25,468 bases of DNA, from IMG/VR virus record IMGVR_UViG_3300020438_000248, positions 1-25,468 of that record; one strand, given 5' to 3'. Positions 1-7,904 of the stretch are shown piece after piece. Both the position numbers and the translations under genes were made by a program. The first letter of the stretch is position 1; each line of letters starts with the position of its first letter. The DNA comes from a virus. Below the pieces are notes generated by a model that was not told the origin of the DNA, did not search any database, and saw only the letters and a list, made by a program, of their open reading frames with translations.

Positions 1-3000
1 TGTATCTCTGATAGCGTAATTGAGGCGCTTGATGAGGGAATGTTTCAGTTCCCGCAATTCCGCTTGCCGCTCCTGTCGGAAACCAACCATTCGTTGAGTC
101 GAATCCTAGACCGGGAACGGACAACCATCTCATGTTCACCGAGCGAATCACCCAATGGTCATCCGAGCCGGCTTGCGACCATTCGAAAGAAGGCATCCAA
201 ACTTCCAAGAAATGTTTATTCTGTCCTTCCCAATCTTTCAGACTTGATGGATAAGTCCCGCCTGTTGAAAAGTTCTGATGGGTCATGGCATTCGTATATC
301 CACCATCGTAGATTGTTCCGTCTCCCGGTTGAGTAGCATCCATTGGGCTAACAGGTGTTGCCGGAACTTGTAGTGGTGAGATTATACTTTGAGTTGTGTT
401 AGTTGTTCGGGTTGCTTTTCCTTTTGGGGTTGCTCCTTGTAAAGAGAAACCGAATATCATGTGTATCTGTCCGTCTCCGTTTGAAGTCATTGTAATGTCG
501 CTAAGATATGACAAAGTATTCGAGGCGACTGTCGTTGCGTACAAAGTTCTAGTCGTTCCCAAACCTTTCGCTGTTGTATATTGTTCAAGGAAATCTTGTC
601 TTGTATTGAATGTGTTTACTTGGGTTGCTCTATGATAAGTCGAATCATTCCCCCAAATGCCGGTCGTGTATGCTCTGTCTTTCTCATCAATAATTGCGTC
701 ATAATAAATCACATCTGTAGCAGGCGTCGAATTAACATCTCCCGACAAAACATAACCCAAGTTCGAAACTGCTTGACTCGTGTCAAACTTGATTCTTCCC
801 ATGGAGTCCGAGGATGTTCCTTCCGCTCCCCTATTGACGTAAATAGCCGTGAACCTTCTAGCCGCAGTTGTGTAGTTCGCTGTTGGGTCGCCTCGATAAA
901 ACACAACAGGAACACCATCACCTCGCAAACATATTTTCGGCATATCGCAATAAATTACTTTTTGATTCAGAGTCGCCGGATTATTTGTTGCGGCATTTGA
1001 TTCCTCGGCTGACGTCATTATCGGAGATACCAATTGAATACGGGAATCCGTTGTCTCCGGATGATTCCCATTACCTACGAACGCAGGGAACTCATCTTCT
1101 GTAGCCAACTTGTTCATTAGCCATATCGCTGAATAACTTCTCGACCCACCATTCGAATCCAATACTACCTGTGTAAAGGCCAAATGCAGGCGGTCTGATG
1201 CGTCGCAAACTAACGACGGTTGTCTTAGGTCATTTGGTGAACCGGCCTTTTCTCCGTCCGTTCCTGTAAGCGTTCCGGCGTTAATCAATTGAGGCGTGTG
1301 AATTGACCAATCCCAATCATAAACAGGAGTTGGAGAGTTGGATTTCAATGTGCGCTTGGCGTATGTATAGTAAAGCCTGTGCGCCCTTTCAAGAGTTGAT
1401 GTGGAATCGGACTTCAAAGCGGTGTACTCGAGAACAGCGTGTATTGTACCGGCTGAATCGCTTGCATATGCCGCACCCAATACTCGACCCTTGTCTGAAC
1501 TCCCTGTCAGAGTTTCTAACAAAGGTCCGCATTCATCTTTACCATCGTAATTTTGACCATCCACTTTCAGCGCTTTACTATTCCAAAATAAGTCCTGTCC
1601 TGTCGGTTGTTTGTAGTGAGTCCACATTGGCATATTCGAACTTGATGCCTGCCCACTTCTTTCGATTAAGAATTGATGAAGAGTTCCTTCGGGTGTTCTC
1701 AATATTCTCTGACCTTTTCCTAATCCGGCATCCGGACTATTAGTCCCTGTAAATGTGAAACTTGCACACGCTTCCCCGGAAGTGTAAACTTTCTTACCCG
1801 CTATCTCTGAAAGGAATCTCGCTCGATTCAATTTTTTATCATTCATCGAACCGACGCCTCTAGCAGATACCATAGAACCGGAATCCCAAAATGGTCTTGT
1901 TGTCTGACTTAGATGAACTTCGGTTGATGATTGCAGTTGTTCACTGACTGCCAATTGGTCTAACCTATTGTATTCAGAACTTCTAGCAAGCATGATTGGT
2001 GGGTACATATTTGTCTCGACTTCTTTATGACTGTATGTGTTAGGTGGCATTATCGGCATAGCCGAAGCATGGAATCTATCTGTTGGATGGTCGCCCCAAA
2101 AAGCAGTCAATCCCGTACCTTCGATTATTGGTCCGTGTACTCTTTGATATGAGGAATCATAACCACCCATCTTCGCACCGCCCGAGTTCAAAGTTTTGCG
2201 ATTCCAAAGATTCGTCGATAATGAATAATTTCCAAGAGTCGGCCTTGAGCCACCCGGCAAGTTTTCGGGGCCTTTGTCGAACCCACTATTGAACCCAATA
2301 GCCCCGTCAAGTTCGATTGTGTCTGTTCTGTGAAACGGCAACTCAAGTTCTAAATCGAGTGAACCATTTCCACCACTTCTTGCTCGAACATGAACTGCCG
2401 GTGGAATCAGAAGATGAAGAGGAAGGTCATAACCGACTCCGCCGTGAACTTGAGTCCATATTATGTCAGTTTCGTATGGGTGATTGAATCCCGAAGTTCC
2501 ATAATGCAAAGGACCGAAGTGAGAGAATCCACCTCTCGGTCCGATATAACTTCTAGCCGCACTAGCGTTTTGGCTATTATTCGGAAAATAATTTTCCCAA
2601 AGCGAAACAAGAATTGTCGTTTCTTGGAAAAAGTCTGTTCCATCACCATAGTCTATTGGGTCGAATAGGGCGGTCGGCATTGACCAACCCGACCATCCTA
2701 CTTCTTGATGTGGATTCATTCCAATTCCAAAATCTGAAAATCCAATTGTTGTCGGAATATATCGAGTGAGAAGTAGGAAGTTTCGTCTCGCAGTCGCCCA
2801 ATCATCAAGCGTGTCGCGAGTTGTTCCATTACTTCCGGCAGGTGAACTCATGACTCTATCAATCGGCATCGACTGTGGATAACCGCCGGTGTGAGTTCCA
2901 TCAGACATTAGATGCGGAAGCGCTCTTGGAAGAACGGCATGACTACATCTTGCTTCGGGGTACGAACCGTATGTAATCGGTATCGCTCTCTGACCCGACT

Positions 3001-6000
3001 CTTGATACCACCAAGCAATCTGTGAACCATTCCACCATGTATCGTCGAAAGTCCAATTTTCAACAGAGACGGTTTGTGTTCCGACTTTCTCTGTCGTGAT
3101 GTCAAACTTGGCTCGGCCTGCTACAAGTTTTCCACCGGAAGCAGGGGTGTTGCTGAATAATAGAATTAGAGAACGAGCCTTTGTGTTCGCTTTCAGAGTA
3201 GTCCAAGTCGGCCATCTTGAAAAATTATTTCCGGGTGGGGTGTTTGTTGATTTAGTTCCATCAGCCGCAATAACAGGTCTAGGTGCATTCAAGCCGGTTA
3301 TGTCATCCCCTGTTCCCGGCCAAACACTTCCGCTAGAATCGTAAGTCGGATTCATAATTGATTTACAACTTTTAGTAGTCGCATCGTAATAGAAACCGGA
3401 TGGGCATTCTGTCGCACTTATACTCGGATTCAATGGAAATCCTATATCTTCGTAAGGATATTCATCAGCACTGACAATCACATCTCTCTGAATCGCGGCC
3501 ATTAACATTCGGCCATCTTCTTGAATACTTAGAGCAGAACAGTGCAAACTTGGGTGATGTGAAACACGACCTTTGTCTTCTCTTCCTAAATATCTCATTA
3601 ATTCTTTTTGAGGGAAAACCCAATCATGGATTGACCATCCCTTCCAAGTTTTTGTAGCCGTATCAGTGATAGTAAAACCGCCATCCATGGAAGTCGCATA
3701 CAGACCCGTTATGTGGTCTTGATTGGTCTTGGCTACCATCGCCGCCCTCAATGGATTATCGGCCATTGTAGTAGCCACCTTGGTGTAAAATGGGTCGCCT
3801 ATACAACTATATTTGAATATCATAAGTTCAGAACCAAGCGGATTGCTTGCATTGTTATCTCCATCCGCCCACATCTGTCCGTTGCCCCAAACTTGTGAGT
3901 TAAAATCAGAAGCGTGAGTCATGTCAGCGGAGACGAAAAGTTCGCCGCCATAACCATCAGCATCCCATAAATGAGATATTCCACCTCTCTGATAAAACCC
4001 GCCGGGTTCAATTGTTCCGGATAATCTAGGAATCTTTGCCCAAGCGTGATTTGAGATTGGTCGAAATGGTGTCATCTGATGAAGACCCCAACCCTGCGAA
4101 GTTTTTCCGAAGAGAGCGTTAGTGCCGTAATCGTGTCTAGGCATAACAGAATGAGCGCATATTTTCTCATTCATATTCAATTCAAAAGCCTCTCCTTGGC
4201 TAGTATTGATGTAAACCTGTTCCAAGTTTTCCGGATTTATTCTGAAAACCGCATGGAAAATATTGCATGGTTGTCCGTCATAATTGGCGTCAATAGTCGG
4301 CCACCTTGGTGCAGGGTCGTTTCGACTTGTCGGAGTTCCAACATCTTCATGTCCGTTGTTCGGAGTTGACGCCGCTGACTTCGCAACATTTGTTGTCGGT
4401 TTTATTACAGAGACGAGAACGTGATAATCAACAATTGGTTTTCTAAAAACAATATTAGAAGCGCCACTATGTTGAGACAACTTCGAACTTCCGGGAGCGA
4501 CTGTGATATTTTCATATCCAACAATTTGAGGAACGATTTTTACTTTTGTTGGAATCCTGTTTTTCAAGAAAGCCGAACTGTAAGTGTTAGAAACCGAAGT
4601 TGCATTCATGTCCGCAGTATCTCCAAGGATTCCCGGAGCATTTGTTGTCGTAATATCACCAACTAAATCTTGATTTCCATCTCCACCAAACGAACCCTTG
4701 GTGTCGTAAATTGTTCGTGTCGCATAGAAAGAAGAACTATTGGCGTCAATAGTCGAATTAGAAAATCGTTTTGCTCGAGTTTTCATAGCATCTGTCATCG
4801 GTTGAACTGCTGTTCCATCCGAACCATATCTGAAAATCGTGTCATATTCCTTAGCGGTATTATTAGTTCTTTGCTTGAACAAGCGATTTCTTCTATGAGT
4901 CAAACCGGAATGAATCTGTATGTTTAATCCACCATATCCGACGCCTTCTGTATTCCATAAATCTTCACTGAAACTATTGCCACCAAGTTTTCCGGCTGAA
5001 ACTGAAAAGAATCCCGATACTGAAATAGTTCCTTCAAATCCTATAAGTCCGCAAGAATCAGCAACTACATGATTCCCATACTGCGCCGCTCCTATTGGAG
5101 AGGTCTTCTCTGTTCCACCATATGTCGGTATGTCTTGAACGGCCACACTTTGAATTGTATTCATCTTGAAATAATGGTCGTCGTCTGTAGCGTTGGTAGC
5201 CTCGGCAGTCATGCAAGCATCGGGAGCAGAGAGTGTAGTCCCTTGCGTCAATGTTTGAGGAATTGTGTGTTGATTCAGAGTCCACATTACATCCCAAGTT
5301 TCATAGAAGTTTTGACCGCTCCAATCAGAAGTTCCGCCACCATCAGAAGCGATGCCGGCATTTGCTATAGTCTGACCATTCTTAATTGGATGAGAATGCA
5401 GAGATGTTGCGAATATTGTATTATGTGCGTCGCCATAAGTCAAGCCAAAACCGTTAGAAGGTAAATCTGATTTAGCAAAATGAGTCAAAGCCGCAACCCG
5501 CATTCCACCATTGAAGTTTGCATTTGAACAAGCGCCGACGCCATCTAAACCACCAACCGTTCCTATTAATTGGTCGCATGGTGTGTGAAGTGCGTTCACA
5601 TCGGGAGCAGACATATTTTCCATCAAAGAAAAATTGCCCTGTCTTGCTGATGCAAACTTTCTTCGGGGATGGGATGTGTATCTTCCGGCGGTCGAATACG
5701 TCCTTCTCGGAACTATGAACTCTGAACGAATCTTAGTTGCATCCCACATTGACCGAGATGAGTGTTGCATCAATTGACAAAACTCTAATTGACCCATTCC
5801 ATAATTCAAACTTGGCGCTCCAATATTGAAATACGCTGATTCATAAACAGGCTTCAAAGTGAAAGTGTTAGCCGAAGTCGGAGTTATTCCGCCGGATTGT
5901 TGTCGAGTTATAATTCTCGGAGCATTCGGCATTGGTTGAGTTGCTAACTGTCCGGTTCTTGGATATGAATCAGCCAACAAGTCTGAATCTCTATTGAATC

Positions 6001-6124
6001 TTGAGTCGCCGGATTGTGTTGAAGGGTCGGCTTTTTCATCCGCATACATCACGGTAAACGGTAATCCCAAGCCCGCACCTAATGGCGGAATTAGAGAAAC
6101 CCTCGTGGTTGGGACTTTAGGCAC
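1..6124 (-). CDS. Giant tail fibre/adhesin-like protein, C-terminus off window
   Basis: Read codon by codon on the minus strand, this frame has no stop from about 6150 to the first base of the window, giving at least 2041 codons; the C-terminus lies outside. Upstream it is closed by TGA TGA at 6150-6155. The first start-like codon in frame is GTG at 6124, the first ATG is at 6049; neither has a clear ribosome site. The protein is rich in Gly, Ser, Thr, Asn and Trp with no signal peptide evident. From about residue 1500 to 1950 short hydrophobic strands recur around motifs such as DASDRLHLAFTQV, AGTIHAVLEYT, GDGVPVVFYRGD and GDGQIHMIFGFS, the pattern of sialidase-like beta-propeller blades (inference). 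It follows four small genes in one operon. Position and composition suggest a virion surface or receptor-binding protein; function is not proven. Confidence 0.8.
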   Translation of the reverse strand, partial: MPKVPTTRVSLIPPLGAGLGLPFTVMYADEKADPSTQSGDSRFNRDSDLLADSYPRTGQLATQPMPNAPRIITRQQSGGITPTSANTFTLKPVYESAYFNIGAPSLNYGMGQLEFCQLMQHSSRSMWDATKIRSEFIVPRRTYSTAGRYTSHPRRKFASARQGNFSLMENMSAPDVNALHTPCDQLIGTVGGLDGVGACSNANFNGGMRVAALTHFAKSDLPSNGFGLTYGDAHNTIFATSLHSHPIKNGQTIANAGIASDGGGTSDWSGQNFYETWDVMWTLNQHTIPQTLTQGTTLSAPDACMTAEATNATDDDHYFKMNTIQSVAVQDIPTYGGTEKTSPIGAAQYGNHVVADSCGLIGFEGTISVSGFFSVSAGKLGGNSFSEDLWNTEGVGYGGLNIQIHSGLTHRRNRLFKQRTNNTAKEYDTIFRYGSDGTAVQPMTDAMKTRAKRFSNSTIDANSSSFYATRTIYDTKGSFGGDGNQDLVGDITTTNAPGILGDTADMNATSVSNTYSSAFLKNRIPTKVKIVPQIVGYENITVAPGSSKLSQHSGASNIVFRKPIVDYHVLVSVIKPTTNVAKSAASTPNNGHEDVGTPTSRNDPAPRWPTIDANYDGQPCNIFHAVFRINPENLEQVYINTSQGEAFELNMNEKICAHSVMPRHDYGTNALFGKTSQGWGLHQMTPFRPISNHAWAKIPRLSGTIEPGGFYQRGGISHLWDADGYGGELFVSADMTHASDFNSQVWGNGQMWADGDNNASNPLGSELMIFKYSCIGDPFYTKVATTMADNPLRAAMVAKTNQDHITGLYATSMDGGFTITDTATKTWKGWSIHDWVFPQKELMRYLGREDKGRVSHHPSLHCSALSIQEDGRMLMAAIQRDVIVSADEYPYEDIGFPLNPSISATECPSGFYYDATTKSCKSIMNPTYDSSGSVWPGTGDDITGLNAPRPVIAADGTKSTNTPPGNNFSRWPTWTTLKANTKARSLILLFSNTPASGGKLVAGRAKFDITTEKVGTQTVSVENWTFDDTWWNGSQIAWWYQESGQRAIPITYGSYPEARCSHAVLPRALPHLMSDGTHTGGYPQSMPIDRVMSSPAGSNGTTRDTLDDWATARRNFLLLTRYIPTTIGFSDFGIGMNPHQEVGWSGWSMPTALFDPIDYGDGTDFFQETTILVSLWENYFPNNSQNASAARSYIGPRGGFSHFGPLHYGTSGFNHPYETDIIWTQVHGGVGYDLPLHLLIPPAVHVRARSGGNGSLDLELELPFHRTDTIELDGAIGFNSGFDKGPENLPGGSRPTLGNYSLSTNLWNRKTLNSGGAKMGGYDSSYQRVHGPIIEGTGLTAFWGDHPTDRFHASAMPIMPPNTYSHKEVETNMYPPIMLARSSEYNRLDQLAVSEQLQSSTEVHLSQTTRPFWDSGSMVSARGVGSMNDKKLNRARFLSEIAGKKVYTSGEACASFTFTGTNSPDAGLGKGQRILRTPEGTLHQFLIERSGQASSSNMPMWTHYKQPTGQDLFWNSKALKVDGQNYDGKDECGPLLETLTGSSDKGRVLGAAYASDSAGTIHAVLEYTALKSDSTSTLERAHRLYYTYAKRTLKSNSPTPVYDWDWSIHTPQLINAGTLTGTDGEKAGSPNDLRQPSLVCDASDRLHLAFTQVVLDSNGGSRSYSAIWLMNKLATEDEFPAFVGNGNHPETTDSRIQLVSPIMTSAEESNAATNNPATLNQKVIYCDMPKICLRGDGVPVVFYRGDPTANYTTAARRFTAIYVNRGAEGTSSDSMGRIKFDTSQAVSNLGYVLSGDVNSTPATDVIYYDAIIDEKDRAYTTGIWGNDSTYHRATQVNTFNTRQDFLEQYTTAKGLGTTRTLYATTVASNTLSYLSDITMTSNGDGQIHMIFGFSLQGATPKGKATRTTNTTQSIISPLQVPATPVSPMDATQPGDGTIYDGGYTNAMTHQNFSTGGTYPSSLKDWEGQNKHFLEVWMPSFEWSQAGSDDHWVIRSVNMRWLSVPGLGFDSTNGWFPTGAASGIAGTETFPHQAPQLRYQRY

Positions 6125-6157
6125 GATTGTTTCAGCATGGGTTGGGGTTCATCACCC

Positions 6158-6421
6158 TTACTGAATCATATATTGTTGAGCATCTTCTTCGCTGATGAAC
6201 TTAACACCTCTGAAATCACTTTTCATTGGTGTGAGTATTTCTCTAACTAATACATCAGACATACGAGCATGAGCAAAATTAGCAGTTAACTCAAGTTGGA
6301 ATAATGCTAACGAATCCGCTCCGGGTTCTGATTCAATCTGAAACCTAGTTTCGACCGCATCCGGTCCATGAACTACGCCTCTCCATCTCATTATCTGTTT
6401 GTGTTTTAGTTCCATATTCAT
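6158..6421 (-). CDS. Hypothetical protein, 87 aa
   Basis: I do not recognise this protein. It is soluble-looking, starts basic (MNMELKHKQIMRWRG) and contains a mixed alpha/beta middle with no cysteine cluster, membrane segment or signal peptide. It begins 3 nt after the stop of the upstream gene. The sequence GAGG sits only 2 nt before the first ATG but 7 nt before a second ATG at 6415, so translation may start at the latter, giving 85 residues. It ends just ahead of the giant open frame: its TAA at 6158-6160 is followed by GGGTGATG, which may serve that frame. Membership of the same operon is inferred from spacing. Confidence 0.7.
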   Translation of the reverse strand: MNMELKHKQIMRWRGVVHGPDAVETRFQIESEPGADSLALFQLELTANFAHARMSDVLVREILTPMKSDFRGVKFISEEDAQQYMIQ

Positions 6422-6424
6422 TCC

Positions 6425-7006
6425 TCAAATCCCACCTTTATGACCTTTCCACCAAAGAGGCGTGTTGCCGTTTGGTCGTGGGTCTTTCTCCCACTTAGCG
6501 AAAGTTTTGCTGTGGTAATAATTCCTGTAAGCCACTACTGCGTCCGGGTCTTTGTATTCGTCCGGCATAGCCAAGACAAAATCCGTATTGTGAGCCATTT
6601 TGTATTTAGCACACTGAATTGAATTGGTATTTGGAATTGGCAGTTGGTTGTATGCTTTGAGACAACCGTGGACTTTGCTAAATCTTCGATTGTATTCGAC
6701 AAATAATTGTTCGGTGTTAAGCCATAACCAAGCGTAATTTATTCCATACACTTCACTGACATTTTCACGATTTCTTGTCAAGTCTTTTCCAACCCATTTT
6801 GTACAAGGATGATGCGGATATGCGTTGCCGGAATATCTTGTCTCGCCATCGACGCGGAACGGTAATTCAGATTGTGAAAGTGAACCCGATTTAACAAGCG
6901 CGGTTGTTAGCATTTGCATATTTTCGACTATCATTTTCGGGACGTGCTTATCACATTGGAATTGAGCCGCTACCATCGGACGAGAATCGAGGACGAAGAT
7001 GTTCAT
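6425..7006 (-). CDS. Conserved virus protein with MNIFVLD...CDKHVxKM signature
   Basis: The chosen start (193 aa) is the ATG at 7006, which overlaps the TAA of the upstream gene; the frame is open further upstream but those 18 residues lie inside that gene and do not fit the family. The N-terminus MNIFVLDSRPMVAAQFQCDK and the following HVPKMIVENMQML match, from memory, a widespread uncharacterised phage family in which Cys, Asp, Lys and His of CDKH (residues 18-21) are strongly conserved. Other family-like segments are YPHHPCTKWV near residue 63, MPDEYK near 161 and a C-terminal LWWKGHKGG. The conserved polar residues suggest a nucleic-acid enzyme, but no activity can be assigned from sequence alone. 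Confidence 0.85.
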   Translation of the reverse strand: MNIFVLDSRPMVAAQFQCDKHVPKMIVENMQMLTTALVKSGSLSQSELPFRVDGETRYSGNAYPHHPCTKWVGKDLTRNRENVSEVYGINYAWLWLNTEQLFVEYNRRFSKVHGCLKAYNQLPIPNTNSIQCAKYKMAHNTDFVLAMPDEYKDPDAVVAYRNYYHSKTFAKWEKDPRPNGNTPLWWKGHKGGI

Positions 7007-7209
7007 TATTGACCACCCACTTTCTGACCGTAGTTGTATTCCGGTAGCCAATCTAGCCACATAAGATACTCATTGACTGCCGTACAATATTCGCAGTCGT
7101 TGTCTAGTTCAGAGATGGAATGACCGCATGGTCCTTTCCATTGATTACCAATTTCCCAAGACGCCAAACCGTCCTTCAAGAATTGAAGTCGAGGGTCGAA
7201 TGCACTCAT
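7006..7209 (-). CDS. Small hypothetical protein, 67 aa, Cys/His motif
   Basis: A short acidic, Trp-rich protein of unknown function. A CGHSISELDNDCEYC segment near the middle has C-x-H and C-x-x-C spacing that could bind one zinc ion. Its ATG overlaps the stop of the upstream gene (ATGA at 7206-7209) and its TAA shares one base with the ATG of the downstream gene. This translational coupling on both sides is the best argument that it is a real gene. No other domain is recognisable. Confidence 0.75.
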   Translation of the reverse strand: MSAFDPRLQFLKDGLASWEIGNQWKGPCGHSISELDNDCEYCTAVNEYLMWLDWLPEYNYGQKVGGQ

Positions 7210-7478
7210 GCGTACACCCTTTCAGTTTCAGCATTTACTTGAACGTCAGCAACGCCGTCAACCCTGTCCCTGTAAGCCCTCATTACAGCATCCATGTTGG
7301 TTATTCGAGTAGCATACCAAGCGCCAACATCAGCGTCCCAATGGTGGGTAGCACCGTTGAAAACAGATACAGTTGGCTCTACGTTCATCACTTCCATTTG
7401 ACGCACATAGTTTACAGTCATACCTTCCGGCATAGCATCCCACATCTGTTGAGTCATCTGTTCCTCTTGGCAGTTCAT
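7206..7478 (-). CDS. Hypothetical protein, 90 aa, first gene of the left operon
   Basis: I do not recognise the protein (MNCQEEQMTQQMWDAMPEGM at the N-terminus). It has a Gln/Glu/Met-rich start and a HHWDADVGAWYATR segment, with no membrane part. The start at 7478 is chosen because a TATA element (GTTATA, 7507 to 7502) lies exactly 29 nt upstream, the same spacing seen for two other first genes here; an in-frame ATG at 7523 would put the promoter inside the coding region. The mRNA would be leaderless or nearly so. It heads an operon of five genes ending in the giant frame. Confidence 0.75.
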   Translation of the reverse strand: MNCQEEQMTQQMWDAMPEGMTVNYVRQMEVMNVEPTVSVFNGATHHWDADVGAWYATRITNMDAVMRAYRDRVDGVADVQVNAETERVYA

Positions 7479-7501
7479 GTTCTGTCCTAGGTATTCCCCC
7501 T

Positions 7502-7541
7502 TATAACTGTTTCGAAGTCTCAATGTAAAGAAACCTCAATG
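7502..7541 (-). promoter_or_regulatory. Archaeal promoter P1 with TCAATG direct-repeat pair
   Basis: The minus-strand TATA element GTTATAAGG starts at 7507, 29 nt before the ATG at 7478. Upstream lie two copies of TCAATG (plus strand 7520-7525 and 7536-7541) with a 16-bp period. The first repeat begins 13 bp from the TATA start, as in P3 and P5. On the right side the sequence is AAAGAATAG, not a good TATA box, so this pair probably fires leftward only. Confidence 0.7.
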
Positions 7542-7664
7542 TAAAGAATAGATGCCGGCACAGGGGGCATTATCCCCGACTTCTCATCCCTCACGACTTA
7601 TTTTCCCGGCGTGGTGTGCTAACATTCTAAAGGAGACGCCTACCCTTTATTAATGTTTTGATTA
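7542..7664. other. Intergenic spacer between P1 and P2
   Basis: No open frame of note. It holds a small GGGG-CATTAT-CCCC hairpin near 7566 and the 12-mer CCTTTATTAATG (7644-7655), also present in promoter P3 at 16520-16531. Read leftward, the reverse complement CATTAATAAAGG is TATA-like and lies about 12 bp from repeat pair P2, so P2 might also fire leftward with a leader of about 150 nt. I see nothing else. Confidence 0.4.
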
Positions 7665-7699
7665 TCAATGTAAAGAACTCTCAATAAAAAGGTTTATAA
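7665..7699 (+). promoter_or_regulatory. Archaeal promoter P2 with TCAATR pair, drives RNA A
   Basis: TCAATG at 7665-7670 and TCAATA at 7681-7686 are 16 bp apart. They are followed by AAAAGG, a B-recognition-like purine tract, and the TATA box TTTATAA at 7693-7699, which starts 12 bp after the second repeat. The same layout occurs on the minus strand at 19656-19684. Predicted transcription start is near 7718, at the TTAG sequence beginning 23 nt after the TATA start. Confidence 0.75.
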
Positions 7700-7715
7700 C
7701 CAAAAGGCTCTGTCA

Positions 7716-7900
7716 TTAGTTTGTAAGAGGACGCGACGGAAACCGCGAAAGGTACGAACCCTACGGCGACTAACCCCCCGCGGACTTTTACAAAGTAGGA
7801 GAACCGGCTACTGAAAGGGGTCGCTACTTAGAGCGCAGGGAAAAGGGACGATGACCCGCCTTGAGCCACTAAGAGAGAGTTCTATGGGTCGCTCCCACCT
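7716..7900 (+). ncRNA. Putative structured small RNA A
   Basis: Downstream of promoter P2 there is no gene in the same orientation; the next gene, the 1620-aa tail protein, is convergent and ends at 7905. The transcript would begin TTAGTTTGTAAGAG (7716-7729), which can pair with CTTTTACAAAGTAG (7785-7798) in 13 of 14 positions including two G-U pairs. It shares TTAGTTTGTARGA and, just after the helix, GACGCGAC with RNA B. Further small hairpins follow: GTAG/CTAC near 7796-7812, CGCT/AGCG near 7833, and TGGG/CCCA near 7885, the last perhaps at the 3' end. It matches no RNA family that I know; the 3' end is a guess. Confidence 0.6.
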
Positions 7901-7904
7901 ACAC

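Noticed and set aside
1-6100. Many short open frames of 60-146 codons on both strands in the left 6 kb
   Set aside because: All lie in other frames across the single unbroken minus-strand frame and show no recognisable protein features.
6425-7060. Longer N-terminus (start at 7060) for the MNIFVLD protein
   Set aside because: The extra residues overlap the neighbouring gene and do not belong to the family; ATG at 7006 overlaps the upstream stop as in coupled genes.
7749-7763. tRNA B-box-like sequence GGTACGAACCC in RNA A
   Set aside because: It lacks the invariant TTC and there is no acceptor or anticodon stem at tRNA spacing on either side; no tRNA could be built.
7716-7900. RNase P, SRP or tmRNA identity for RNA A
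   Set aside because: The conserved core sequences of those RNAs are absent and the length is too short.
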